Shown piece after piece: positions 27,299 through 35,824 of a stretch of 64,000 bases of DNA. Under the pieces are notes generated by a model. That model saw only the letters and a list, made by a program, of their open reading frames with translations, was not told where the DNA came from and did not search any database. The stretch spans positions 3,117,501 to 3,181,500 of the forward strand of contig NZ_CP023396.1 in the NCBI RefSeq assembly GCF_008808095.1, read 5' to 3'. The first letter of the stretch is position 1. Every line of letters begins with the position of its first letter. Source of the stretch: Pseudoalteromonas ruthenica (GTDB lineage Bacteria > Pseudomonadota > Gammaproteobacteria > Enterobacterales > Alteromonadaceae). The translations under genes were made by a program, and so were the position numbers.

Positions 27299-27528
27299 AG
27301 CTAATAATACTCGTGTGTGTCTCGATGCTACTGTTGGCCGCCACCGGGTTAGTACGTAAACACCCTAAAACCCCACTCACTGTGCTGAGTTCGGTGCTTG
27401 GTTATGGCTTAGCAGCTTGGGGGTTTGTTTATATCTACGGTGTTATCGGCGGCGCTTTCACTTTCATTGCCAGTGCCTTATTAGCAGGGATAGTTATCGC
27501 CTTGAGCTTAGGCAAGCCTGACCAGTAA
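27295..27528 (+). CDS. small membrane protein, DUF3325-like
   Basis: A 77-residue protein with three short hydrophobic helices: about 2-18, 30-48 and 51-70. In many gammaproteobacteria a DUF3325 protein closes a receptor/DUF3649/PepSY operon, and this one starts inside the PepSY stop codon (ATGA). Function is unknown. It is convergent with the next gene at 8 bp. Confidence 0.65.
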   Translation: MKLIILVCVSMLLLAATGLVRKHPKTPLTVLSSVLGYGLAAWGFVYIYGVIGGAFTFIASALLAGIVIALSLGKPDQ

Positions 27529-27536
27529 TAACGACC

Positions 27537-28271
27537 TCAAGCGCCACCACTGACGTCAATAAAAGTGCCAGTGGTGAAACTTGCTTGTTCACCGAGTAGC
27601 CAGGCAATGGCTTGTGCTACTTCGTGAGCATACCCACAACGGCCCAAGGGTAACTGCGGCCCAAGGCGATGCACACGCTTTGGTTCCCCACCGTCGCCAT
27701 GAATATCAGTGGCAATCACGCCCGGGCGCACACCATTGACGCGGATACCTCGCGCAGCAACCTCTTTTGCTAAGCCGATAGTGAAGCTATCCATGGCCCC
27801 TTTTGATGCTGCGTAATCGAGGTATTCAAAGGGCGCACCCGTGCGCGCTGCAGCTGAAGACACATTAACGATAGCGCCGTTATCAGGCATACGCAGCAAT
27901 GCTGCTTGAGCACATAAGAAGGCACTGGTTACGTTCACGCTCAAAATGCGATTGATGCGCTGAGCATTGAGCCCTGCCAGCGAGGTTTGCGCTGCCAAGA
28001 TGCCAACATTATTCACCAAATGAGTAAGGCCGCCGCAATGCTCATCAATGGTCGCAAAGAGATGCTCTACCTCTGACTCTTGGCTGACGTCGCCAGCCAC
28101 CGCGAGCGCTGTGCCACCACCTTGTTCAATTTCTGCTACGAGTGCATGCGCGGCGCGATGGTTCTTCAGGTAGTTAATAACGACTTGATAACCTTGGTCA
28201 GCCAACAGCCGGGCTGTTGCCGCGCCAATGCCACGACTTGCGCCGGTGACCAGTACGGTATGTTTATTCAT
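27537..28271 (-). CDS. SDR-family oxidoreductase, YgfF-like
   Basis: A 244-residue classical SDR. TGASRGIG is at 9-16, NNVG at 87-90 (Val replaces the common Ala), and Ser139, Tyr153 and Lys157 (YAASK) form the catalytic site. The GGEPKRVHRL and AIAWLL stretches parallel E. coli YgfF closely. YgfF relatives reduce sugars or other carbonyls with NAD(P)H, but the physiological substrate is unresolved. It lies alone between the iron operon and the SPFH gene. Confidence 0.85.
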   Translation of the reverse strand: MNKHTVLVTGASRGIGAATARLLADQGYQVVINYLKNHRAAHALVAEIEQGGGTALAVAGDVSQESEVEHLFATIDEHCGGLTHLVNNVGILAAQTSLAGLNAQRINRILSVNVTSAFLCAQAALLRMPDNGAIVNVSSAAARTGAPFEYLDYAASKGAMDSFTIGLAKEVAARGIRVNGVRPGVIATDIHGDGGEPKRVHRLGPQLPLGRCGYAHEVAQAIAWLLGEQASFTTGTFIDVSGGA

Positions 28272-28290
28272 AACTTAACTGCACAAAAAA

Positions 28291-28308
28291 AAGCGGCTAA
28301 CGCCGCTT
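28291..28308 (-). terminator. terminator after the SPFH gene
   Basis: Stem AAGCGGC / GCCGCTT with loop TAAC. A-rich and T-rich flanks on either side give a good U-run on the minus strand (TTTTTTTT), directly after the SPFH stop codon and before the SDR start. Confidence 0.85.
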
Positions 28309-28311
28309 TTC

Positions 28312-29238
28312 TTATTTTTCTTTCATATTCCAAAGAATACCTTGGTCTGAGCCCATAACCGTAGTCGGCATCTGACCATTCCATTGCTGTGCACGCATGT
28401 ACTCAACTAGGGTGGCATTATTCTTAATGGCTTCAGCTTTCTTCTGCATCGCTTCAGCTTCCGCTAAACCTTTTAGTTTAATTGCTTCCGCTTCGGCCTG
28501 CGCCTCGATTTTAATCGAATAGGCTTTACCGTCTGCTTTTGCTTTTGCGGCATCACGTTGAGCCATTGCGGTATTTACTTCACGCTGAGCCTCAAGCTTC
28601 TGGCGCTCTAGACGGTGCTTTTCAGCCGCCGCAAGGTTCTTTTCTGTTTGCTTGGTCTCGATAGATTGGATGTATTTTTGCGGCAATACCAAGTCTTCGA
28701 TTTGCGCCGAGTCTAACTTCACTGGATAAGCTTTCATTTCATCAAGTAACAGCTCCTCGATACGGGCGATAACTTGCGAGCGGTTTTGAATCAGCTCTTC
28801 TGCTTTGTAACGCGCCAGCGCATCTTTTGTTGCCGAGCGAAGCTTCGGGTCCAAAATGCGATTTTCGAACTGGGTCAACCCGCCATAGCTTTTAAAAAGA
28901 TCAAAAGCTTCGGTGCGGATCACTGTCCAGTTGATACTCACTTCAGCGGTTAAGGGCATTTGCTCGTGAGTAGCCGCCCGTAGCTTTTCTACGTTTTTGC
29001 GTGTGCGGATTTCTAACATCTCAACACTATCAACGAAAGGTATTTTGGTGTGTAGCCCCGGATTCACTTGTTCGGTGGCTTCGCCAAAGCGTTTAATGAT
29101 GCCAACATGACCTTCATCAACGGTGTACATCGCACTCATTACCAAAAATCCGGCTAATACCATGGCAATGACAGAAATGATAAGTCCTTTTTTCTTGCCT
29201 ACCGAGGCGGTTAAATCAGGTAGGTTATTATCGTTCAT
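28312..29238 (-). CDS. SPFH/prohibitin-homology membrane protein
   Basis: A 308-residue protein. One transmembrane helix at about 18-40 is followed by an SPFH (band 7) domain at about 45-205 (EGHVGIIKRFGEATEQV). A long Ala/Glu/Lys-rich coiled coil covers about 200-275. This is the prohibitin-like layout: ring or scaffold proteins at the inner membrane that organise membrane microdomains or proteases such as FtsH. There is no adjacent NfeD gene and no HflC/HflK partner, so the role is open. Confidence 0.85.
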   Translation of the reverse strand: MNDNNLPDLTASVGKKKGLIISVIAMVLAGFLVMSAMYTVDEGHVGIIKRFGEATEQVNPGLHTKIPFVDSVEMLEIRTRKNVEKLRAATHEQMPLTAEVSINWTVIRTEAFDLFKSYGGLTQFENRILDPKLRSATKDALARYKAEELIQNRSQVIARIEELLLDEMKAYPVKLDSAQIEDLVLPQKYIQSIETKQTEKNLAAAEKHRLERQKLEAQREVNTAMAQRDAAKAKADGKAYSIKIEAQAEAEAIKLKGLAEAEAMQKKAEAIKNNATLVEYMRAQQWNGQMPTTVMGSDQGILWNMKEK

Positions 29239-29318
29239 CCTCGTTGTTCCTTAATTACTTCACTGTAGGAACAACGAGTATAAGTTAACCATTCACATTT
29301 GTTAACTAAGCATTCATA

Positions 29319-30191
29319 TTAATGCCCGTGATTCTCAATGGTTAAACTACGGTAAAATAAGGTGGTTACTCGCTCTTTGGGTAACCAGTTGGCGTATTCA
29401 AGCTCAAGCGCCCCGAGTGGGTCTGCCGCCAATACTGACTCGAGGTCTTGATGCTCATCAATCGCAGCCACCATCAGTGATTTCGCTTTGCTGAGCAACT
29501 GATAATATCTCTGTAGCCCTGCTTTATTGCTCATAGGCCCGTGCCCTGGGATCACCTGAGTGGAGTCATCTATTTGTGTCATCACTTGCTCAACCGCAGC
29601 TAAGATGCCGTCCACACTGCCTCCGCTATCCACATCAACAAAAGGCAAACTACCTAAATTAAAGTAGATATCGCCCATATGCACGACATTGGCGGTATCG
29701 AAAAAAATCACCGCATCGCCATCGGTATGCGCATGGGCAAAGTGTACCGCTCTAGCATGCTCGCCGTTAAAATGTAATGTTAAGTCTTGGCCAAAGCTTA
29801 GCTTGGGTAAGTACTGTGAACCCTCACCATGCTTTTGCTGCAAACGCTTATGAACATTGTGGTGGGCAATGACATGGGCACCAGATTGGGCAAACACTTC
29901 GTTGCCGCCGGTATGGTCACCATGGTGATGGGTATTGATCACAAACTCAGGCGCATTCGGGTTGAGATTTTTCAGCGCTGTTTTTATTTTTGGGGCTAAC
30001 TTGGCAAATTGGTCATCAATGATGTAGGTGCCATCTTTACCTACGTGCGCGGCTATGTTACCTCCTTGCCCGAAAAGAACATGAATGTGTTCGCTCAATT
30101 GCTGGGTTTCTATTTCGACTTCTTCAGCTTGAAGTGAGACGCTCATGGTGGTCGCCACCGCTGCCGCTGTAAATAACGAGGGTAATTTCAT
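29319..30191 (-). CDS. exported metallo-beta-lactamase-fold hydrolase
   Basis: A 290-residue protein with a signal peptide (1-22) and a full MBL zinc site: His88-x-His90-Gly-Asp92-His93 (THHHGDH), His in AHAHTDGD near 155, Asp in MGD near 173 and a final His in PGHGP. It thus should bind two metals in the periplasm. Family members include subclass B lactamases, lactonases, and thiolesterases. The sequence is nearer to the general SoxH/quinoprotein-type relatives than to true carbapenemases, so antibiotic hydrolysis should not be assumed. Confidence 0.85.
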   Translation of the reverse strand: MKLPSLFTAAAVATTMSVSLQAEEVEIETQQLSEHIHVLFGQGGNIAAHVGKDGTYIIDDQFAKLAPKIKTALKNLNPNAPEFVINTHHHGDHTGGNEVFAQSGAHVIAHHNVHKRLQQKHGEGSQYLPKLSFGQDLTLHFNGEHARAVHFAHAHTDGDAVIFFDTANVVHMGDIYFNLGSLPFVDVDSGGSVDGILAAVEQVMTQIDDSTQVIPGHGPMSNKAGLQRYYQLLSKAKSLMVAAIDEHQDLESVLAADPLGALELEYANWLPKERVTTLFYRSLTIENHGH

Positions 30192-30418
30192 TGTTTTTCC
30201 TGTTGATGGTGTTGTTATTACTGTAGAGAACGCAATTGTCTGCAGTTTAGTTCATATTCGCGCTTTTGGCGGCGTCACTTTGTGGCGGTAACAGTGCCCA
30301 ATGACTTGTTAACAACTATCAATAGCTATATAAATCATATAGTTGACAGCCTAACAAAATTACCCTTATGCACTATACTCAATAGTCATACGATTTTTCA
30401 TCGGCAGTAGGTCGTCCA

Positions 30419-31513
30419 TTGCAGAAGCTACCCAGCAATACACACTCAGCTGAAGGTATTTTTGAGCAGGTTGAAGAGCTCAAGTTTAAGATTATTGTAC
30501 GCGTTGCTATCTTCGCTGCCGCGATTCACGCCGCTTTGATCCCCGGCTTTTATGTCATCGGCGCGACTCCTTTAGCGATTTTGAACATATTTAGTACCTT
30601 AAGCTGGCTACTCGGGATTTGGTTAATTAAAAATAACCGACAAAGTTGGGGGTTAAGGGTGGTCAGCGTTGAGGTAGTGGTACATTCAATTGCCGCCTGT
30701 GCCTTTATGGGCACGGAAACGGGCTTTCAGTTTTATCTATGGAGTGTCTCATGTATTTTAATGGTTGATTACAAAATGCGAATGGGCAGTGCAGTGGGCT
30801 TCAGCCTGACCTTGATCGCTATATTTGCTGCCATATACATTTTGTTCTCCGGTGTTGCCTATCCCTATGCGTATGGTGAGTTTTTACGCTATATCGAGGT
30901 CGCTAACATTCTTGTCGCCGGAGTGCCGATGATTTATACCCTTGCACTGATCCGCCGTATCACTTTAGAACAACGCTCTACGCTCGCAGATATGGCAGCC
31001 AAGGATTTCCTTACCGGATTATATAATCGACGCTTTGCCAAAGAGCTTATGTTGAAGTTACACAATCGCTGCAGCACAGCAGAGCAACCCATGTGTGTCG
31101 CTATCGGCGATATCGATTATTTTAAGCAGATTAACGACCAATATGGCCACGAAGTCGGTGACAAAGTGCTGGTAGCACTGTCGCAAACATTACTTGAACA
31201 CACTCGCGCCAGCGATGTTGTCGCGCGCTGGGGAGGGGAAGAGTTTATTATTGCCTTGCCCAATATTGATATTGATACCGCCTCGGCAAGGATAGAATCT
31301 ATCCGCAGTGCCATCAAGAGCATGGACGCACGGCAGGTAAGCCCCGAATTGTCATTGACTATGAGCTTTGGTCTTAGTCAGTGGCAACCACAGCAGAGCG
31401 TGGAGGACGTTATCAACGTCGCTGATGACGCTCTGTATCGCAGTAAATCCAACGGTCGTGACCAAACGACCTTAGCGGCGTCAGCGCCAGTGACACTGAC
31501 ACAAGTCACCTAA
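30419..31513 (+). CDS. membrane diguanylate cyclase (GGDEF)
   Basis: A 364-residue protein. Six hydrophobic helices fill residues about 25-180. A GGDEF domain follows (about 195-350) with the active site GGEEF at 272-276 and an inhibitory I-site RASD at 263-266, five residues upstream. It should make cyclic di-GMP and be feedback-inhibited. The membrane part is an unnamed sensor with no periplasmic domain. The start is TTG (LQKLPSN), chosen because no earlier ATG, GTG or better ribosome site is in frame. Its 3' end overlaps the convergent acylase gene by four bases. Confidence 0.9.
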   Translation: MQKLPSNTHSAEGIFEQVEELKFKIIVRVAIFAAAIHAALIPGFYVIGATPLAILNIFSTLSWLLGIWLIKNNRQSWGLRVVSVEVVVHSIAACAFMGTETGFQFYLWSVSCILMVDYKMRMGSAVGFSLTLIAIFAAIYILFSGVAYPYAYGEFLRYIEVANILVAGVPMIYTLALIRRITLEQRSTLADMAAKDFLTGLYNRRFAKELMLKLHNRCSTAEQPMCVAIGDIDYFKQINDQYGHEVGDKVLVALSQTLLEHTRASDVVARWGGEEFIIALPNIDIDTASARIESIRSAIKSMDARQVSPELSLTMSFGLSQWQPQQSVEDVINVADDALYRSKSNGRDQTTLAASAPVTLTQVT

Positions 31514-33768
31514 TCAGCAGCCCGAAATTCAATGCGATGCAAGGGCTCGCCAGGTAATAAAGACGTCGCTTGATGCTCAGCAAACTGCTGATAACCCGCC
31601 CGATAAAACGAAGACAACGGATGTGCCGATTGACCACCAGGAATAGCTAAAATAGCGTGTTCCAAACGCCCCGGTTGCGCAATAAATCGCTGTGAAGCGC
31701 CAAATTCTGGGCGCTGCACTGCGGGCATAAAGCTATCACCAAACCCGGGGGTAATTGGCATATCCAGCCATGAGCTCAGCAACGGTATCTGTTTGCTAAA
31801 CGGATGCTTGAGCGCTAACGCATTCACTTTGCCCCATTGCCATTGCTGCATATCATCGCTAAAGTTGTCACGCAAACGCTGAGTCGCGAGCGCGAAGCTG
31901 CGCATCAGTAAGCTCTGTTTATCACCCAACTGCCAGCGCTGAGGCTGTGCCAAAAGCTGCCATGTGGCGGGCTCAAGGTTGCGTTTGATAGGCCCTAGAG
32001 ACAAAGACTCTTGTGCTAGCGCCGACTCAATATCGGCAAACACGGTGTCCATCACTGCGCTGCGGAAGTAGCGAACTAAGGTATAGCCAATGGAATCAGT
32101 GCATGCACAGCGCCGCCAATTGCGAACCGCCTCTAAGTATGGGGAGTTAGGTTCGCTCTGCAAAGTCGTCACCAATAGCGCCTGCCATTTGCCTAAAAAA
32201 CGCGCTTCGTTATCAAGTTGCAGGTCAAGGAATGCCTGCTCATCAAACTGTTCACGTGCAGCGAGACGGTCGCGGATTTGTTGCTGGCGCGCTCCTAGCG
32301 CATAGCCACCATCACCAAAGCGCTGATGCTGCTGTGCTGACATAACACGCGCGTTGGCGGTCCAAATGCGCCCCTGTTTAGGGTTCATCACGCGTGGTCG
32401 CTGCGGCTCATTACTAAACCAAGCTTGTTCAAATTGCTGCTCGGTGATGGCGGTATCACTAGGTTGAGTGCGTGCTGCAATAGCGCCCATGGGCTGCCAG
32501 CCTAGCTGGCCTTGGGCATCAACAACCACTAGATTTTGCACCGGCATACCGGCTGTATTCGCTAACTGAAAGGCTTCGGTGACCGTTTTGGTGGTGGCGA
32601 GTTCAGCTAAATCAAGGTTCAAGGCATAATCGTAATGGCCCACCCAACTAAGCGCATAGCGCTGACCACCGACTTCGCGCACCGGGCCATAATCGCTCAT
32701 GAGTAAGCGATATTGATGCACACTGCCATCATCAAGGGCGATGCTCTCTTGCACCTCGACTAAATCAGCGTCGTCGCTAAGGCGAACCCAATCAGATGTG
32801 TCGACGTAGGCATTGGTGAATCCCCACGCAATGTGGTTATTGCTGCCAACAACAATGGCGGGCGCCCCCGGTAACGATACGCCTGTTACTTGGGTATCGG
32901 CAAAATTCAGCTGCGCACGATACCAAATAATGGGCACCGCTAAGCCTAAATGCATGTCATCGGCGACCATAGGTTGGCCGCTTGTGGTTAACTCCCCCGA
33001 CACAGCCCAATTGTTGCTCCCCACTTCCAAACTAGGAATGATTTCCCGTATCTGAGCATGCTGCGCTGAAGCCGGCAGCAATGGAATCGTCACCTCTGGT
33101 GCCAAGAGTTCGCTGTTATCGAGTGCAGATTGATAGGATGAAGGCTGAGTTAAAAACTGCCGCATTGGCGAACCAAACTGCTGCTCAATACGCTCTAGCA
33201 CCATGTCACGGGCAAAAGTACCTGCTTGCAAATCGAGGTACATGCTGTAAATCACTAATAAGCTGTCGACTGGCTGCCAAGGCTCAATATCGGCGCCCAC
33301 TAACAAGTATTCAAAGGTTTTTAAACTCTGCGCCTGCTGGGCATCATTCACGCCTTGGCTATAGCGCTGAAGCAATTGCTGTTGTGCCGGTTTAAGCTGA
33401 GCATAAATGCGCTTTGAGCGTTGACGCAGTTGATGGAAACGCATTTTCTTATCCAATGGCAAAGCGGCCTCACCAAAAAGCGCACTAAGTTCGCCCGCCG
33501 CATTACGCCGCAGTAAATCCATTTGAAAGAAACGGTCTTGCGAATGGGCAAAACCCAGCCCATATGCGGCATCGGCCATTGAGTGAGCATCGACAATGGC
33601 CTGCCCTAGCGCATCGCGCTTTATGGTCACCACTTTATCAATGCTCTGACTTTGACCGCGACCATCGAGGCTTGGCAAACTGAGATATAAAATGGCATAA
33701 AGGACTGCCGTTACCAGAAGTAGCAAAACAATGACTGCTATAGCTAAGCGCTTAATCCACATCAACAT
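31510..33768 (-). CDS. penicillin-acylase family (S45) N-terminal-nucleophile hydrolase
   Basis: A 752-residue precursor. One N-terminal helix (about 5-30) acts as signal or anchor. The alpha chain runs to about 250, then the self-cleavage site, giving a beta chain that starts with the nucleophile Ser251 (G-SNNWAVSG). GSNNHIAWGFTN further on is also characteristic. Family members hydrolyse penicillins or acyl-homoserine lactones. This one is of the general acylase branch and could cleave signalling lactones, but substrate cannot be told from sequence. It is divergent from ycaO. Confidence 0.88.
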   Translation of the reverse strand: MLMWIKRLAIAVIVLLLLVTAVLYAILYLSLPSLDGRGQSQSIDKVVTIKRDALGQAIVDAHSMADAAYGLGFAHSQDRFFQMDLLRRNAAGELSALFGEAALPLDKKMRFHQLRQRSKRIYAQLKPAQQQLLQRYSQGVNDAQQAQSLKTFEYLLVGADIEPWQPVDSLLVIYSMYLDLQAGTFARDMVLERIEQQFGSPMRQFLTQPSSYQSALDNSELLAPEVTIPLLPASAQHAQIREIIPSLEVGSNNWAVSGELTTSGQPMVADDMHLGLAVPIIWYRAQLNFADTQVTGVSLPGAPAIVVGSNNHIAWGFTNAYVDTSDWVRLSDDADLVEVQESIALDDGSVHQYRLLMSDYGPVREVGGQRYALSWVGHYDYALNLDLAELATTKTVTEAFQLANTAGMPVQNLVVVDAQGQLGWQPMGAIAARTQPSDTAITEQQFEQAWFSNEPQRPRVMNPKQGRIWTANARVMSAQQHQRFGDGGYALGARQQQIRDRLAAREQFDEQAFLDLQLDNEARFLGKWQALLVTTLQSEPNSPYLEAVRNWRRCACTDSIGYTLVRYFRSAVMDTVFADIESALAQESLSLGPIKRNLEPATWQLLAQPQRWQLGDKQSLLMRSFALATQRLRDNFSDDMQQWQWGKVNALALKHPFSKQIPLLSSWLDMPITPGFGDSFMPAVQRPEFGASQRFIAQPGRLEHAILAIPGGQSAHPLSSFYRAGYQQFAEHQATSLLPGEPLHRIEFRAAD

Positions 33769-33858
33769 AATCTGTCCATATCGAGTTTATTGTTATTCTG
33801 CCCACAGCTAGTGTATGACATTTTTTAAGCTTTGTTCGTGTTAAAGGCAAGTTACCGA

Positions 33859-33864
33859 TATAAT
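33859..33864 (+). promoter_or_regulatory. candidate -10 element for ycaO
   Basis: A TATAAT hexamer lies 57 bp before the ycaO start codon. No well-spaced -35 hexamer is visible (the nearest TTGTTC is 21 bp away). Confidence 0.3.
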
Positions 33865-33921
33865 AACGGCCATAGTAAGATTTCTTCGCAATCAACTGCG
33901 TGTCGCTTTATTGAGAACATT

Positions 33922-35682
33922 ATGACTGAACAGACTTTTATCAAAGGTAAAGACAGAGACTTAGAATCGTCTATCTCTACCATGCAAAACAAACTCGTGG
34001 CATTAGATATCAATGTGGAGGAGGCTTTGTGGCTGAACCCAGTGGCTAACTGCTACTCGGTCCACATCCGTGATAAAGACTGTGGGGTGATGTTCACCAA
34101 TGGTAAAGGGGCTACCGATAAAGCGTGTTTAGCGTCGGCACTAGGGGAGTATTTTGAGCGTTTAAGCTGCAACTACTTCTTCGCCGATTTTTACTTAGGC
34201 GAAGAGTTCGCGAACGCCGAATTCACCCACTACCCCAGTGAAAAGTGGTTTGCCGTTGACGGCGAACAAGTGCCAGAAGGTTTGATGAATGAGCAGCTAT
34301 GGGACTATTTTGACCCTGAGCGCGAACTCACCCCATCTCACCTTTATGACTTTAACTCCGGCAATACCGAGCGCGGTATTTGTGCGCTGCCATACACCCG
34401 TGTGCGCGATGAAGAAATTGCCTACATCCCCGTCAATGTCATCGGCAACATCTTTGTATCTAACGGCATGAGTGCCGGTAACACCAAATATGAAGCTCGC
34501 GTGCAAGGCCTTTCAGAAGTGTTTGAGCGCGCCATTAAAAACCAAATTATCGCTGAAGGAATTTGCCTACCCGAAATACCTGAAGAGGTGGTGAAGCAAT
34601 ATCCGAAGATTCACCAAGCCTGTGAAGAGCTACGCAGCCATGGGTTTCATTTGCGCATCGCCGATGCGTCGTTGGGCGGTAAATACCCGGTTATGAGTGT
34701 GACCCTAATCAACCCAGTTGATGGCTCGGTGTTCGCTTCATTCGGTGCTCACCCGTCATTTGAAGTGGCGTTAGAGCGTACCGTTACTGAGCTTCTTCAA
34801 GGCCGTCGCCTTGACCAACTCGACGTATTCCAATGCGCCACCTTCGATAACGACGAAGTAGCGTCAGCAGAAAATATCGAATTACATTTTATCGACTCCA
34901 GCGGCCTAATCTCTTATGACTTCTTCCGTGACCAAGCCGATTTTGACTTTGTGCACTGGGATTTCAGCGGCAACACCGAGCAAGAGTACCAATTCTGCAC
35001 GGATCTGATCCACGACATGGGCTATGACATCTACATCATGGATTACACGCACTTAAACGTGTACGCCTGCCGTATCTTGGTACCCGGTTTATCCGATATT
35101 TACCCTGTGGATGAGCTCATCTGGCGCAACAATAATGAGGGCGCTAAATTCCGCCAGGACTTCCTGTCACTGGATCAATACGACGCCGAACAATGGCTGG
35201 AAATCTACGACCGCTTAGAAGAAGCAGGACATAGCGATATTATCCGCGCTGCTGAATTTATCGGTGTGGTGACTGATGCCGACACGCCTTGGCATACGCT
35301 GCGCATCGGCGAGCTGAAAGCGCATCTATGCCTTGCCGCACAAAGCGAGGAAGCCATTGATTGGGTCGAGTGGATTCTGCATACCGATCAAATTAGCCCA
35401 GAGCGGATTCGCTTCTTCCGCTGCTTAAAAGCGGTCTTGGAAATCAAATATGACGAACAACGAGCATACAGCACTTATCAAAGCTCATTGGCGCTGATGT
35501 TTGGTGCTGACAATGTTGAACTCGCGATTGAAATAGCAGAAGCGCGGATACAATTCCACGGGCTTAGCTTCCCAGGCTTAGCACTTGAGGGCTTCAAAAA
35601 GCACCACGCACTACTCGATGGCTACCGTAAACTACACAGAGCAAAAGCGCAGTTTTGGGATCGCCAAGTAAGCGATAGCTAA
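33922..35682 (+). CDS. ycaO: YcaO-type ATP-dependent cyclodehydratase-like protein
   Basis: A 586-residue protein, the same length as E. coli YcaO and collinear with it: the start (MTEQTFIKGKD), GKGATDKACLASALGEYFERL near 65-85, GMSAGNTKYEARVQGLSEVFER, and the C-terminal helical part all align by eye. E. coli YcaO is linked to beta-methylthiolation of ribosomal protein S12; the ATP-binding YcaO fold resembles azoline-forming enzymes. No RimO or peptide precursor gene is adjacent, so this is the housekeeping type and not a bacteriocin enzyme. The ATG was chosen by homology; an in-frame extension of 30 codons exists upstream. Confidence 0.95.
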   Translation: MTEQTFIKGKDRDLESSISTMQNKLVALDINVEEALWLNPVANCYSVHIRDKDCGVMFTNGKGATDKACLASALGEYFERLSCNYFFADFYLGEEFANAEFTHYPSEKWFAVDGEQVPEGLMNEQLWDYFDPERELTPSHLYDFNSGNTERGICALPYTRVRDEEIAYIPVNVIGNIFVSNGMSAGNTKYEARVQGLSEVFERAIKNQIIAEGICLPEIPEEVVKQYPKIHQACEELRSHGFHLRIADASLGGKYPVMSVTLINPVDGSVFASFGAHPSFEVALERTVTELLQGRRLDQLDVFQCATFDNDEVASAENIELHFIDSSGLISYDFFRDQADFDFVHWDFSGNTEQEYQFCTDLIHDMGYDIYIMDYTHLNVYACRILVPGLSDIYPVDELIWRNNNEGAKFRQDFLSLDQYDAEQWLEIYDRLEEAGHSDIIRAAEFIGVVTDADTPWHTLRIGELKAHLCLAAQSEEAIDWVEWILHTDQISPERIRFFRCLKAVLEIKYDEQRAYSTYQSSLALMFGADNVELAIEIAEARIQFHGLSFPGLALEGFKKHHALLDGYRKLHRAKAQFWDRQVSDS

Positions 35683-35695
35683 ACTCTTTTGATGA

Positions 35696-35718
35696 TGCGC
35701 CCAAAGCCTGGGCGCATT
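35696..35718 (+). terminator. terminator after ycaO
   Basis: Nine-bp stem ATGCGCCCA / TGGGCGCAT with a five-base loop, followed by TGTTCC. A strong stem with a poor U-run. Confidence 0.6.
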
Positions 35719-35824
35719 GTTCCTATGCCCGAAAAATCAGCACCTTAGCTGATATATTAATTAGACAAGCCCCGCTACTGCACTATAGTTTAAGGTGTTG
35801 TTCAACCACCGACTATCTGCAGCC

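Noticed and set aside
29319..30191. Metallo-beta-lactamase-fold gene as antibiotic resistance
   Set aside because: The zinc motif is shared by many hydrolases, and the rest of the protein does not look like a known carbapenemase.
30313..30345. Inverted repeat CAACTAT / ATAGTTG in the MBL-GGDEF intergenic region
   Set aside because: Only seven pairs with a long AT-rich loop; likely chance.
33922..35682. YcaO as the core of an azoline-peptide (bacteriocin) cluster
   Set aside because: The protein is collinear with the housekeeping E. coli YcaO, and no precursor peptide, dehydrogenase or E1-like gene lies nearby.
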